A stretch of 64,000 nt of DNA from Aequorivita sp. H23M31 (GCF_004022485.1 NZ_CP034951.1:124001-188000), one strand, 5' to 3'; counted from the first letter of the stretch, positions 16,047 through 24,727 are shown. Numbers and translations: made by a program. Notes: generated from the sequence alone by a model not told the origin.

Positions 16047-17720
16047 CAGACTGCGCAATAACCTCCCTTTCTTGATAACTTTGTTGATTACCTTTTAGTG
16101 CATTGCCCAGATCGCATTAAGATATTGGCTATCTTGATGTTATGGAATTTATAACAGGATTTAATCGGGACCAATTGGTAATGGTGGACTTTGAGTCTTG
16201 CGTAGGGCTGGAGTCCTGGGCGCGTACCGTTGATATGTTCGTGGATATCCTTCCTATGGAGGAACTGGGCTTTAGGGACGTGCTCAACGCCGAGGGAAGG
16301 CCTCCCTACCATTCGTCGGATATGCTCAAGCTCTATCTCTATGGGTACAAGAACAGACTTCGCTCCTCACGCCAAATGGAACACGCCTGCAAGGTCAACC
16401 TTGAGGTGATCTGGCTCTTGAAGGGACTGCGTCCCTCGGCAAGGAAAATCGCTTACTTCAGAAAGGACAATGCCGCGGCCTTCAAACTGGCCTTTAGGCA
16501 TTTTGTGGGGCTGCTCAAGGAATGGGAGCTCATAGAGGGTGCGACCATCGCCATAGACTCCTTCAAGATCAGGGCGCAGAATGCCCAGAAGAACAACTTC
16601 AACCAAAAGAAGCTGGACCGCCATATTGCCTACATCGACGACAAGATCAGGGAGTACCAGGACAGGCTCGATCAAGGGGATGGAGTTGTCGGTGAACAGC
16701 AAATCGGGTCGAAGATTGCGTACCAAGAATCAAAAAAAGAGAGGTACCGCAACATAGAAAAAAAACTGCAGGAAAGCGGCGAGAGCCAGATCAGCCTTAC
16801 CGATCCCGACGCAAGGTCCGTAATCCTGCACCGCAACATCATCAACGTGGGCTATAACGTACAGGCAGGCTGCGATGCAAAGCACAAGCTATTTGTGAAC
16901 AACGATACCGGGAGCGTGAACGATACCCATGCGCTCTCCCCAATGGCACTGGACGCCAAGGAACTCCTGGGCGTGGAAAGCCTGGACATCCTTACCGATA
17001 AGGGATACACCACCGCCAAGCATCTGGATATCTGCACCAGGAACGGGATCACGCCCTATTCCTCACCCAAGGACCATTCTTCGCACCACAAACGGACGCT
17101 ATCCCATGGTGGATTTCAGGTACGATAAAATAAAGGATACCTACACCTGTCCGGCGGATCAGGTACTGGCCACCAATGGAAGTATCTACGATAAGGCGGG
17201 CCACAAGGTCAAGCACTACAAGAACAGGGAGGCCTGCGGGGCATGTCCCGTCAGAGCGCTGTGCACCACAAACAAGAACGGGCGCTTTATAGAGCGCTCC
17301 ATTTACCAGGAGGCTCTGGACGAGAATCAAAAAAGAGTGGAAGCAAGACCAGAATATTATAGGCTCAGGCAACAGGTCACCGAGCACCAGTTTGGGACAC
17401 TGAAAAGGCAATGGGGTTTTACCCATACATTGATGAGGGGGAAACAAAATGTACTCTCCGAGGTTGACCTGATGATGATCTGTTATAACCTCACCCGGCT
17501 TGTATCCATTCTGGGACCAGAGGTATTGAAAAACAGGCTGAAAAGGCTTGTGCCCGGATTTTCGGCCCTATTTGAAGCGATTTTGGCCCACATGAACAGT
17601 TTTCTTTTACCACGCAATACCTATCCAAATTTTAAACCTACAAGAAATACAGTCCTAACGGCTCTCTAAATAGCAATTGATTCATTAGTTTTAATCCGAA
17701 TTGAGTTGATGCACAGACTC
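16047..17720 (+). mobile_element. IS1182-family insertion sequence, copy 2 (frameshifted), inside attC-like site E
   Basis: Same element as at 11370-13042, again flanked by ACGT (16043-16046 and 17721-17724). Excision in mind restores ACTAAACGTTGTGCAATA, an attC-like core. The transposase carries a one-base insertion, so this copy cannot move by itself, though the intact copy could act on it. Confidence 0.9.
16142..17669 (+). pseudogene. IS1182-family transposase, one-base frameshift
   Basis: Matches the intact copy (11465-12991) over its whole length with few substitutions. An extra A in CACCACAAACGG (about 17087-17093; CACCACAACGG in copy 1) shifts the frame after SPKDHSSHH, splitting it into about 320 and 190 residues. 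The second Asp lies before the break and the Glu after it. A sequencing error in an A-run cannot be excluded. Confidence 0.9.
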
Positions 17721-17753
17721 ACGTTGTGCAATATTTGAAGAAACAATTTTACT

Positions 17754-18776
17754 ATGAATAAACACTTTTTATTTTTATTATTATTAATTCCAAGTTTAAT
17801 TTTTTCTCAAAATGCCAAGGAAATAGCAAAGAAATGTATGGCTTCTACAGTTTCATTGGTTATGGAGGATAATTCCAAACAACCATTATCCTTAGGTTCT
17901 GGATTTATCATAGATGAGGGAAAAGTAATTACTAATTTACACGTTATTGAAGACGCCAATTATGGTTATGTAACTATAAGTGGGGAGTCCAGAAAGTTTA
18001 AAATTGAGGGATATTTGGCTGTCGATAAGATAAACGATTTGGTGTTATTGTCTGTTCCTACATTAATTGAAACAGCAATTGAAATTAATGAAAATAGTCC
18101 TGAGATTGGAGAAAAAATTTATGCAATTGGAAATCCAAAAGGTTTGTCTGGAACAATATCGGAAGGAATTATAAGTGGAATTAGAACTATCGACAAAACA
18201 GAACTTATTCAAATAACTGCACCTATTTCCCCAGGAAGTAGTGGTGGTCCAGTAATAAACAATGACGGCCAACTAATTGGGGTTTCAGTTGGAACCTTAG
18301 ATTCTGGTCAAAATCTGAATTTTGCTATTCCAACAAAATATGTCTCAAAATTAATCCAATTACCAAAAACTCAAATAACGCAATTGAACATTAAGTCTGT
18401 TGGTAAAAAAAACAATCAAAGTAATTCAGTAAAAGGGATAAAAGAAGGGATCGAAATAATAAATATTGAGTGGAGTGACGGCCATAATGCAAAAATGTTA
18501 GATGGGTTTTCAATTAAAAATAATATTCCATATACAATTACCAAAGTAAAGCTATTATTCATTTTGCGTAATGCACAAGGTCAAATGATTGATGCTTTTG
18601 AATGGTCAGATAGTAGTTTTAGCTTAGGCTCAATGAAATATGGAGATTATATCAAACCTTTTTTAGCGAAATATGTTTCATCTGTTACTGGACAATTAAA
18701 TTGGCAAAGAGTTTCAAAAAGAAAAACGGGGGAGAAACTTGAAATAAGAATATTGGATTTTTCAATTAAAGAATAA
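17754..18776 (+). CDS. Secreted trypsin-like serine protease (S1C/HtrA type) with extra C-terminal domain (cassette 5)
   Basis: 340 residues. A signal peptide ends near residue 18 (LIFSQ). The chymotrypsin-fold catalytic triad is complete: H63 in TNLHVIE, D95 in INDLVLL, S163 in PGSSGGPV. Unlike DegP/HtrA there is no PDZ domain; residues about 220-340 form a different strand-rich domain (IEIINIEWSDGHNAKMLDGF) that I cannot place. The next gene starts 15 nt downstream, and both lie in one cassette between GTTGTGCAAT (17723) and ATTGCACAAC (19338). Role could be protein quality control or an effector in defence or competition; the sequence does not decide. Confidence 0.85.
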   Translation: MNKHFLFLLLLIPSLIFSQNAKEIAKKCMASTVSLVMEDNSKQPLSLGSGFIIDEGKVITNLHVIEDANYGYVTISGESRKFKIEGYLAVDKINDLVLLSVPTLIETAIEINENSPEIGEKIYAIGNPKGLSGTISEGIISGIRTIDKTELIQITAPISPGSSGGPVINNDGQLIGVSVGTLDSGQNLNFAIPTKYVSKLIQLPKTQITQLNIKSVGKKNNQSNSVKGIKEGIEIINIEWSDGHNAKMLDGFSIKNNIPYTITKVKLLFILRNAQGQMIDAFEWSDSSFSLGSMKYGDYIKPFLAKYVSSVTGQLNWQRVSKRKTGEKLEIRILDFSIKE

Positions 18777-18791
18777 AAAACTTTAGGCATT

Positions 18792-19190
18792 ATGTCCTAT
18801 CAAAGTTACTACAATTTAAATCTCGAAAATTTCAAAACACATTTAAAAATGACTATAAAAGAATTTGATGAGCAATCAAGACAAATGCAAAAAGAATTAT
18901 TGGATGAAAGTATTTCAACATTTCCGAGGATTTATTCTTTAAATAGAGTTGGAGAGCAACTTATGAAATTTGTTATACAACTGAAAGCAGAAAAAACTGA
19001 ATTAAATACTATTCTTCATTCTTTATATATGGATTTGGATATATTTTTAGCAGATTTGGGTGGACAACTTCAGCAAGATTACGATAGAAAAAACAAACGT
19101 TATAAAAGAAAATGGTCGCTTGAGAATAGAAAGATTAATGATTTTATTTTTCAACTTAAAGCATATATTTCGGAAAATGAATCTGAATAA
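18792..19190 (+). CDS. Unknown helical protein paired with the protease (cassette 5)
   Basis: 132 residues, highly charged and probably all helical (EQLMKFVIQLKAEKTELNTI, DYDRKNKRYKRKWSLENRK), no signal peptide. It follows the protease gene by 15 nt on the same strand and shares the same cassette, which suggests co-expression. Since the protease has a signal peptide and this protein does not, direct contact is not assured. Family not recognised. Confidence 0.65.
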   Translation: MSYQSYYNLNLENFKTHLKMTIKEFDEQSRQMQKELLDESISTFPRIYSLNRVGEQLMKFVIQLKAEKTELNTILHSLYMDLDIFLADLGGQLQQDYDRKNKRYKRKWSLENRKINDFIFQLKAYISENESE

Positions 19191-19337
19191 AAAACTTGCG
19201 TTAATAATGGCTTAAGTAATTCCTTGTAGAGCATCAGAATGGCGAAACCAACGGACTCCATTTCCTTTCTACAAAGTTCTGTGAAAGATAAAGAAAGAAA
19301 AAACGCAAACAGAACCGAATCAGAACGCAGGGAAAAC

Positions 19338-19526
19338 ATTGCACAACACGAGGCTATAATCAATGCGGGATTTGTGCTAAACCCCAAAGCAGTTTTAGAT
19401 ATACAAAGTCACCAAAACTTTATGTGGTTATCGAAATAAAAATTTAAGTACAAAATAAAGTTTTGGCTGATGGCTAGTTCGAAAATTATTGCGTTTTTTC
19501 CCCGCACTGCTCATAGCCCAAACGTT
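19338..19526 (+). repeat. attC-like site F (interrupted at its right core by IS110 copy A)
   Basis: Starts with ATTGCACAAC (19338-19347), the exact reverse complement of the start of cassette 5 (17723-17732). Outer arms GGCTATAATCAATGCGGG and CCCGCACTGCTCATAGCC pair with few mismatches. The central stem CCAAAACTTTAT (19412-19423) pairs perfectly with ATAAAGTTTTGG (19455-19466). About 150 bp between the last clear gene and this site holds no gene I can support. The right core ACGTT (19522-19526) is where the IS110 element begins. Confidence 0.82.
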
Positions 19527-19584
19527 GGCAAACATTCCCCACATAAAAATTTCTATTAATTTCTTGAGCTAACGGTAAGAACTC

Positions 19585-19790
19585 CCGAACTTTACGTTGA
19601 TCCTATGCAAGGCCGTTTTTTAAACTGGCGCGTCATAGCCCGGGACACATTCTGGTTGAAATGTAAAAGCCCCCGAAGTACTAATTCAAGGGCTTGTTGA
19701 TAATTTCAGTGGTGGTCCATCAAAGAGGAACCCCGTTCAGAATAATTTTCTATATCAAAGTTACATTTCCTTAGGGTCATTTTTTATTAA
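19585..19790 (+). ncRNA. Candidate bridge RNA region of IS110 element A
   Basis: IS110 elements encode a guide RNA next to the recombinase gene. This region aligns by eye with the same region of element B at GCAAGGCCG, ACTG...GGTTGA.ATG, CAGTGG.GGT and AACCCCG.TCAGAATA, while the stretches between differ, as expected for guide loops. The first loop contains TCATAGCCC (19633-19641), identical to the 9 bases just left of the insertion (19511-19519), consistent with a target guide. Exact RNA ends are unknown. Confidence 0.5.
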
Positions 19791-19808
19791 TCCATAAACT
19801 TTTTTATC

Positions 19809-21188
19809 ATGGAAAGAAAAATGAAACTCGGCATGGACGTTGTAAATTTCAATGCCGCCGGAATCGACGTGGGCAGCCGCTCCCACTATGTGGCCATTGG
19901 CCAAGAACTAGACAATGTAAGGGAATTCGGGGTCTATGCCGAAGATCTCACAGCACTCTGCCAGTGGCTCATGGAATCTGACGTGACCACAGTGGCAATG
20001 GAGTCCACTGGAGACTATTGGCAAAACCTGTACGTAGAGCTTATCTCCTTCGGTTTTGAGGTGGTGCTGGCCAATGGAAAGTTCACCAAGAATGCCAAGG
20101 GTAAAAAAACAGACGTTAAGGATTGCCGATGGATACAGAAACTCCACACCCTAGGGTTGCTCAGCGGCAGCTTCCTACCAGATCTTACAACCGAACAGTT
20201 GAGGACATTCTGTCGCCAAAGGGGAAACTGGATAGATCTGGCCGCTTCGGCTACGCACAAGATGCAGAAGTACCTAAAACTATTGAACTTTAGATTGGAC
20301 GTAGTGGTCAAGGACGTATGTGGCCTTACAGGCATGAAGATCATTGAGGATATCTGCAAGGGCAACCTTGATCCCCTTAGTCTAGCCGAGCACCGCCACT
20401 ACAACTGCAGAAAACCAAAAGAAGAAATTGCCAGTGCACTCCACGGCAACAACCGGTCTGACTATCTCTTTGGACTACAACAAGAGTTCGAGGCCTATAA
20501 GTTCTTTCAAAAAAAGATTGCGGACTGCGACAAAAAGATCGAACATTTTATAAAGCAAGAACTGAAACAGCATCCTGAGCGCGGGAAAATGAAAACAACT
20601 GAAAAGCCGCATAAGAGGATGAACAAAAATGCACCACAGATCAAAGATCTGAACCAAATAGCTTTCCGCTATTTTGACGGGGTTGATCTCTTTGCCATCG
20701 AAGGATTGAGCCACTCCACGATATTGACCATTATGAGCGAGATAGGTCCCGAGGGCTTCAATAAGTTCGGCTCATCTAAACAATTTACTTCCTGGCTCAG
20801 GCTAGCGCCCAATAATAAGATATCAGGAAAGAAAATACTAAGCAACAGAGTGCCTAAGGGAAGTAACCGGCTAAAGATCGCCCTGCGCCAAGCGGCCAAT
20901 GCCATAGGCAACCTAAAGGGCACCCATCTATCCGACTTTTTCCGAAGGGTCGCCTACCGCAAGGGAAGGCATTCGGCAGTGAGTGCAACGGCTCGAAAAC
21001 TCGCAGTAATTATATGGAACATGATCACAAAAAAAATCCAATATCAGCCTCCGAAACAATACTTGTTCCTGGACCAAAAAAGAAAACTCGGACTAGTGAA
21101 CCGCATTAAAAAACAAATGGATAAATTTGAATTGAAACCAGAGGACCTAGGGTTTAAAAACAACCTGAATATCAGCAACTTAATTTGA
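19809..21188 (+). CDS. IS110-family DEDD recombinase (copy A)
   Basis: 459 residues. The RuvC-like DEDD catalytic part shows AAGIDVGSRSH (Asp), AMESTGDYW (Glu) and KTDVKDCRW (two Asp). The C-terminal Transposase_20 part has FAIEGLSHSTILTIMSEIG and SWLRLAPNNKISGKK followed by VPKGSNRL, where the reactive Ser is expected. The frame is intact and the TGA stop overlaps the ACGTT at the element edge. Homologous to copy B over its full length, but clearly diverged, so the two arrived separately. Confidence 0.92.
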   Translation: MERKMKLGMDVVNFNAAGIDVGSRSHYVAIGQELDNVREFGVYAEDLTALCQWLMESDVTTVAMESTGDYWQNLYVELISFGFEVVLANGKFTKNAKGKKTDVKDCRWIQKLHTLGLLSGSFLPDLTTEQLRTFCRQRGNWIDLAASATHKMQKYLKLLNFRLDVVVKDVCGLTGMKIIEDICKGNLDPLSLAEHRHYNCRKPKEEIASALHGNNRSDYLFGLQQEFEAYKFFQKKIADCDKKIEHFIKQELKQHPERGKMKTTEKPHKRMNKNAPQIKDLNQIAFRYFDGVDLFAIEGLSHSTILTIMSEIGPEGFNKFGSSKQFTSWLRLAPNNKISGKKILSNRVPKGSNRLKIALRQAANAIGNLKGTHLSDFFRRVAYRKGRHSAVSATARKLAVIIWNMITKKIQYQPPKQYLFLDQKRKLGLVNRIKKQMDKFELKPEDLGFKNNLNISNLI

Positions 21189-21229
21189 CGTTAGTCAGAA
21201 TTAAAACTCAAACTTCACAAATTTATAGA

Positions 21230-22324
21230 ATGGACTTAAAAAAAACACGAATTGAAGGAATGAAAATCTTCCAAGCAAGTCCTGATGCAATAAATAATCA
21301 AAGTGATGAAAGAAGGAAAATTGTAAAACAAGCCTTAAAAGAAAAACCCTTGAAAATTTGGGAAAGAGAGTTAAAACAACATAAATCAAATCTTTTCGTC
21401 TCAAACTCGGAGGGCGCTGTTTTTCAAGCAACCACTTTTTTCCATAAAAAGAAAATATTCGCAGGCATAGCACCGAACTTAATTCAGGCCTATTTCGATA
21501 TGGCTTACGAACAAATTCAATGGACTGATAAATATGCGGATACATTCCATTATATAGCATCCGAAAAGTTTGACGGAATAAAGTTTATTGACACACCAAT
21601 ATTTAATAGATTCGTTCAATATAGAATTAGTTCAATCATATTTTTGCATCTATCTGTTGAGGCTTTTATAAATTATATTATTCCTGATAATTTTATATAC
21701 TCCAAAACTGAAACATCAAACTCGAATAAATTTCAAGAACAAATAACAAAACTCAATAAGGAAAACATTGAGCGTTGGGTTAGCTTTAAAGAAAAAATTG
21801 AAGAAGTGATTCCAGAATTACCAAACATCACTTTTGACATTAAAAAAAATTTCGAAATAATTGGACGAATACTTGAGATTGAAACAATTCGAAATGAAAT
21901 TATTCACTTAAAAAGCAAAGACTCAAATTCGAATATGCACTATAAAAAAGTGTTTGACTTTGTCGCTTCAAAAGATTTAAACAAATATTTATTTTCAGTA
22001 AAAAAATTTATAAATATTTTGCAGTCGGATTTTATAAAAATTGATAAAATTCAAGAGAGCAATAACACCAAGGAGCTATATATCGAAAAGGCTGAACATC
22101 TTCACATAGGAGTTTACTTTGAAATTATTAAACAAAAAGAAAAACGAATCACCGTCTTTATTGATAAATGGCAGGGACTTACAAAAGAAAGTGAGTATTT
22201 AAAAGTCGTAATGTCTTATCTGAAATTAATGGAAGATATGAACTTAATAATGGATTACTTGATAAGTGAAGAGAGAAATAAATTCAGGATAGAGATATTT
22301 AAGAATGATGAACAAATAAAATAA
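21230..22324 (+). CDS. HEPN-like protein of unknown function (cassette 6)
   Basis: 364 residues from ATG 21230, no signal peptide or membrane segments. Residues 221-226 read RNEIIH, a fit to the R-x4-6-H motif of HEPN-type ribonucleases, in a helical setting (EIETIRNEIIHLK) and preceded by IIFLHLSVEAFINYII, a helix often seen in HEPN proteins. Such proteins frequently act in phage defence or toxin systems by cutting RNA; that is inference here. The gene starts 40 nt after core GTTAGTCAGAA and stops 1 nt before GTTGCACAAC. Those two do not match, so the cassette may be chimeric. Confidence 0.65.
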   Translation: MDLKKTRIEGMKIFQASPDAINNQSDERRKIVKQALKEKPLKIWERELKQHKSNLFVSNSEGAVFQATTFFHKKKIFAGIAPNLIQAYFDMAYEQIQWTDKYADTFHYIASEKFDGIKFIDTPIFNRFVQYRISSIIFLHLSVEAFINYIIPDNFIYSKTETSNSNKFQEQITKLNKENIERWVSFKEKIEEVIPELPNITFDIKKNFEIIGRILEIETIRNEIIHLKSKDSNSNMHYKKVFDFVASKDLNKYLFSVKKFINILQSDFIKIDKIQESNNTKELYIEKAEHLHIGVYFEIIKQKEKRITVFIDKWQGLTKESEYLKVVMSYLKLMEDMNLIMDYLISEERNKFRIEIFKNDEQIK

Positions 22325-22325
22325 C

Positions 22326-22453
22326 GTTGCACAACAAGGCATAAACGCAATAGCGGATAAGAGCAAAAACCAAAAGTGATTTTATAAATTTAAGGTCTGG
22401 TATAAACCGAAAATCAGTGCGTGAATCCCGCTACTGCGCTTATACTGGACGTT
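22326..22453 (+). repeat. attC-like site G (interrupted at its right core by IS110 copy B)
   Basis: R''-like GTTGCACAAC (22326-22335) is followed by arm AAGGCATAAACGCAATAGCGG, which pairs with CCCGCTACTGCGCTTATAC before the right core ACGTT (22449-22453). The central CCAAA...TTTGG stem seen in other sites is not evident. The left core does not complement the start of its own cassette (GTTAGTCAGA), unlike all other testable sites. Confidence 0.68.
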
Positions 22454-22529
22454 GTGGGCTATCCCACCTATACCCCACCATTGACTCCCAAAGCTAACGT
22501 TGCGCATTTACTTTTTTCATAAATTAGTG

Positions 22530-22690
22530 ATGCTCTTTGCAAGGCCGATTTTTCAACTGTTGCTCCCTCGGGAAGCACGAGCGCAATCCTGGTTGAGATG
22601 TTTGCGATGACTCCAGTGGCGGTGCCGATCTTTGGGCAACCCCGATCAGAATATTTACAAGCCAAAAGCACATCTCCTCAGAGCTATTTT
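22530..22690 (+). ncRNA. Candidate bridge RNA region of IS110 element B
   Basis: Aligns by eye with the corresponding region of element A at GCAAGGCCG, AACTG...GGTTGA.ATG, CAGTGGCGGT and AACCCCGATCAGAATA. The loop between the first two conserved blocks differs from copy A. I did not find a clear match between this loop and the left flank of element B, so only its position and shape support the call. Confidence 0.42.
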
Positions 22691-22703
22691 AAACTCTATA
22701 ACT

Positions 22704-24056
22704 ATGGAAGAAACTGTTTCAATGGAAATTGTCAATCCCCATGCTGCGGGAATAGACATTGGGAGCCGCTCACATTGGGTGGCCGTTGGCCAATCCGAAC
22801 CGGATGTTCGCGAGTTTGGCGTTTTTAATCAAGATCTTTTTGCCCTGGCCGATTGGTTGGATGAAAGGAAAATCATGACTGTTGCCATGGAAAGTACTGG
22901 TACTTATTGGCAAAATCTCTATGCAGTTCTTGTCGCTCGGGGTTTTCACGTAATCCTGTGCAATGGCAAGTTTACCAAGAACATCAAAGGAAAAAAAAGT
23001 GATGTAATGGACTGCCAATGGATACAAAAGCTGCACACTCTGGGACTGCTCAGCGGCAGTTTCCTGCCCGATGGACAGACCGAGCAGTTGCGCACCTATT
23101 GCAGGCACAGGTCCAATCTGCTCCATGCGGCAGCCTCTACCTCCAAAAAAATGCAGAAATATCTCAGACTGCTCAATTTCCGCTTGGATGTGGTAGTGAA
23201 GGATATCTGTGGCCTTACGGGACTTTTGATCATTCGCGCAATTTGCCAGGGGGAAAAGGATCCGCAAAAGCTTGCGTCACTAAGGCACGGCAACTGTCGT
23301 AGAAGTGAAGAGGAGATAGCCAGTGCTTTGCAATCAAATGGAAGAAAGGATTACCTATTCGCTCTTGGGCAGGAATTGGAGACCTATGACCACCTGCAAT
23401 TAAAAATAGGACAGTGCGACAAGGAGATAGCAAAAATGCTCGAGGAGATCATCGGTTCGGACGACAATAAGCGGGAGCACCACATTGATCCAAAACCCCA
23501 TAAGAGGATCAACAAAAACACGCCCAGGGAAATAGACCTAAACTTAAAGTCGTATCAGATGTTCGAGGGAACAGACCTATTGGCCATAGAGGGAATGAGC
23601 TACTCCACAGTTCTGGCACTAATGAGTGAGGTGGGAATCGAAGGGATCCGGAAGTTTCCAACCGCAAAACACTTTGCGAGCTGGTTGCGATTGGCGCCAA
23701 ACAATAAAGTAAGCGGTGGCAAGGTGCTATCCAGCAAAGTGCCCAAGGGTAGCAACCGTTTAAAAATTGCGCTACGCAATGACGCAAATGCCATAGGGAA
23801 CTTAAAAGAATCAACCCCATTGCGTGACTTCTTCCATCGTGTCAACTTTAGAAAAGGACGCGTATCGGCCATTAGTGCCACAGCACGAAAGCTTGCAGTG
23901 ATTATTTGGAACATGGTGGTCAAGGTACCCTATATAAATCCAGAAGGGTACCTATTCCTAGACCAAAAAAGAAAGCTGGGATTGGTGAAGCGTATAAAGA
24001 AACAAATCGATAAATTTGGTTTGACCAATGAAGATATAGGTTTTGTAAATACCTAA
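22704..24056 (+). CDS. IS110-family DEDD recombinase (copy B)
   Basis: About 450 residues from ATG 22704 (MEETVSMEIV), chosen because it aligns with the start of copy A; the frame is open further upstream through the candidate guide RNA. Catalytic blocks AAGIDIGSRSHW, AMESTGTYW, KSDVMDCQW and the C-terminal SWLRLAPNNKVSGGK / VPKGSNRL are all present. Intact frame. The stop is about 20 nt before the right edge of the element. Confidence 0.92.
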   Translation: MEETVSMEIVNPHAAGIDIGSRSHWVAVGQSEPDVREFGVFNQDLFALADWLDERKIMTVAMESTGTYWQNLYAVLVARGFHVILCNGKFTKNIKGKKSDVMDCQWIQKLHTLGLLSGSFLPDGQTEQLRTYCRHRSNLLHAAASTSKKMQKYLRLLNFRLDVVVKDICGLTGLLIIRAICQGEKDPQKLASLRHGNCRRSEEEIASALQSNGRKDYLFALGQELETYDHLQLKIGQCDKEIAKMLEEIIGSDDNKREHHIDPKPHKRINKNTPREIDLNLKSYQMFEGTDLLAIEGMSYSTVLALMSEVGIEGIRKFPTAKHFASWLRLAPNNKVSGGKVLSSKVPKGSNRLKIALRNDANAIGNLKESTPLRDFFHRVNFRKGRVSAISATARKLAVIIWNMVVKVPYINPEGYLFLDQKRKLGLVKRIKKQIDKFGLTNEDIGFVNT

Positions 24057-24102
24057 TAAACAATTAAATATAATACGTTAGTCAGAATTTGAAAAAAATG
24101 AA

Positions 24103-24393
24103 ATGACAACATTCAAAATCGATGGTAAGAAACTAACTGATTGGAATTCATTTCACTCTGAATTTAAATCCGAACTAAATTTTCCAGATTATTACGGAGA
24201 AAATATGGATGCTTGGATTGACTGTGTTGATAAATTAACCGAAAAGCTAACATTATTGCAAATTGAGAATGGTAAGTTTCTAAAAGAAAATAAACCTGAA
24301 TTACTAAATGCTATTTTAGAGTGTGGAGCTTTTGTCAATTATAGAAAAATAGAGCAAGGCGAAAAACCGAATTTAATAATTGCAGTTGATTAA
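24103..24393 (+). CDS. Barstar-family protein (cassette 7)
   Basis: 96 residues resembling barstar, the inhibitor of barnase-type ribonucleases: the segment LNFPDYYGENMDAWIDCVDK is typical of the family, with acidic residues that fill the RNase active site in barstar. No barnase-like gene is nearby, so this would be an orphan immunity protein guarding against incoming RNase toxins. The start is 26 nt after core GTTAGTCAGAA, and the next gene begins 3 nt after its stop, so the two form a unit. Confidence 0.85.
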   Translation: MTTFKIDGKKLTDWNSFHSEFKSELNFPDYYGENMDAWIDCVDKLTEKLTLLQIENGKFLKENKPELLNAILECGAFVNYRKIEQGEKPNLIIAVD

Positions 24394-24396
24394 AAA

Positions 24397-24684
24397 ATGA
24401 TTGTTCCTAATATAGAAATTGTAACAATATTAGTCGTAATATTTTTCGGATTTCCAATAATTTGGAATGCTCGAAAAAACGGACTTTGGAAATCCTTCAA
24501 CTTTATCAGACTGATAAATACAATTAATAATTCCTTAATAATTCAAGGAATAATCGGACTGATTTTAATTCTTCTGACTCGGTTATGGAGTTCAGCGAGC
24601 TTTAAATTTGACAGTTTTATTGCTGGAACAACTTATACATATCTAATAATCGGAATTTTTATGGTGTGTACTTGCAAAAGTTAG
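24397..24684 (+). CDS. Small membrane protein, probably truncated (cassette 7)
   Basis: 95 residues with about three hydrophobic segments (residues 8-22, 44-65, 78-92). The coding frame runs into the remains of an attC-like site whose left arm is missing (site H), so the C-terminus (VCTCKS) is likely made of sequence joined by a deletion. Function unknown; it directly follows the barstar gene. Confidence 0.55.
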   Translation: MIVPNIEIVTILVVIFFGFPIIWNARKNGLWKSFNFIRLINTINNSLIIQGIIGLILILLTRLWSSASFKFDSFIAGTTYTYLIIGIFMVCTCKS

Positions 24685-24727
24685 TACTAACCCACGCAAC
24701 TACTCATAGCCGAGACCGTTGTACCCT
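24684..24727 (+). repeat. attC-like site H (left arm deleted)
   Basis: ACTAAC (24686-24691), complementary to the first six bases of cassette 7 (GTTAGT), is joined directly to a right arm CCCACGCAACTACTCATAGC and to the next core GTTGTACCCT (24718-24727). The opposing left arm and central part are missing. Confidence 0.6.

Larger units (their letters stand above)
19522..21192 (+). mobile_element. IS110-family element A, inserted at attC-like site F
   Basis: About 1.67 kb including a 5' non-coding part of ~280 bp and one transposase. No terminal inverted repeats. ACGTT is found at both ends (19522-19526 and 21188-21192), so the true edge could lie anywhere within or just beside these five bases; the left edge may also lie right after CATAGCCC. 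The downstream core GTTAGTCAGAA is the same as after element B and after the group II intron. Confidence 0.75.
22449..24079 (+). mobile_element. IS110-family element B, inserted at attC-like site G
   Basis: About 1.63 kb, organised like element A, with ACGTT at both ends (22449-22453 and 24075-24079). The right flank again reads GTTAGTCAGAA. The transposase is intact. Edges are approximate because IS110 elements leave no duplication. Confidence 0.75.

Noticed and set aside
19239-19439. 66-residue open frame MAKPTDSISFLQ...
   Set aside because: Its second half is made of attC-like site F, including the R''-like core, and its composition is not protein-like.
19524-19533. GTTGGCAAAC and GTTGTGGGCT (22451) as further cassette starts
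   Set aside because: No complementary R'' exists, and both positions fit the left ends of IS110 elements better.
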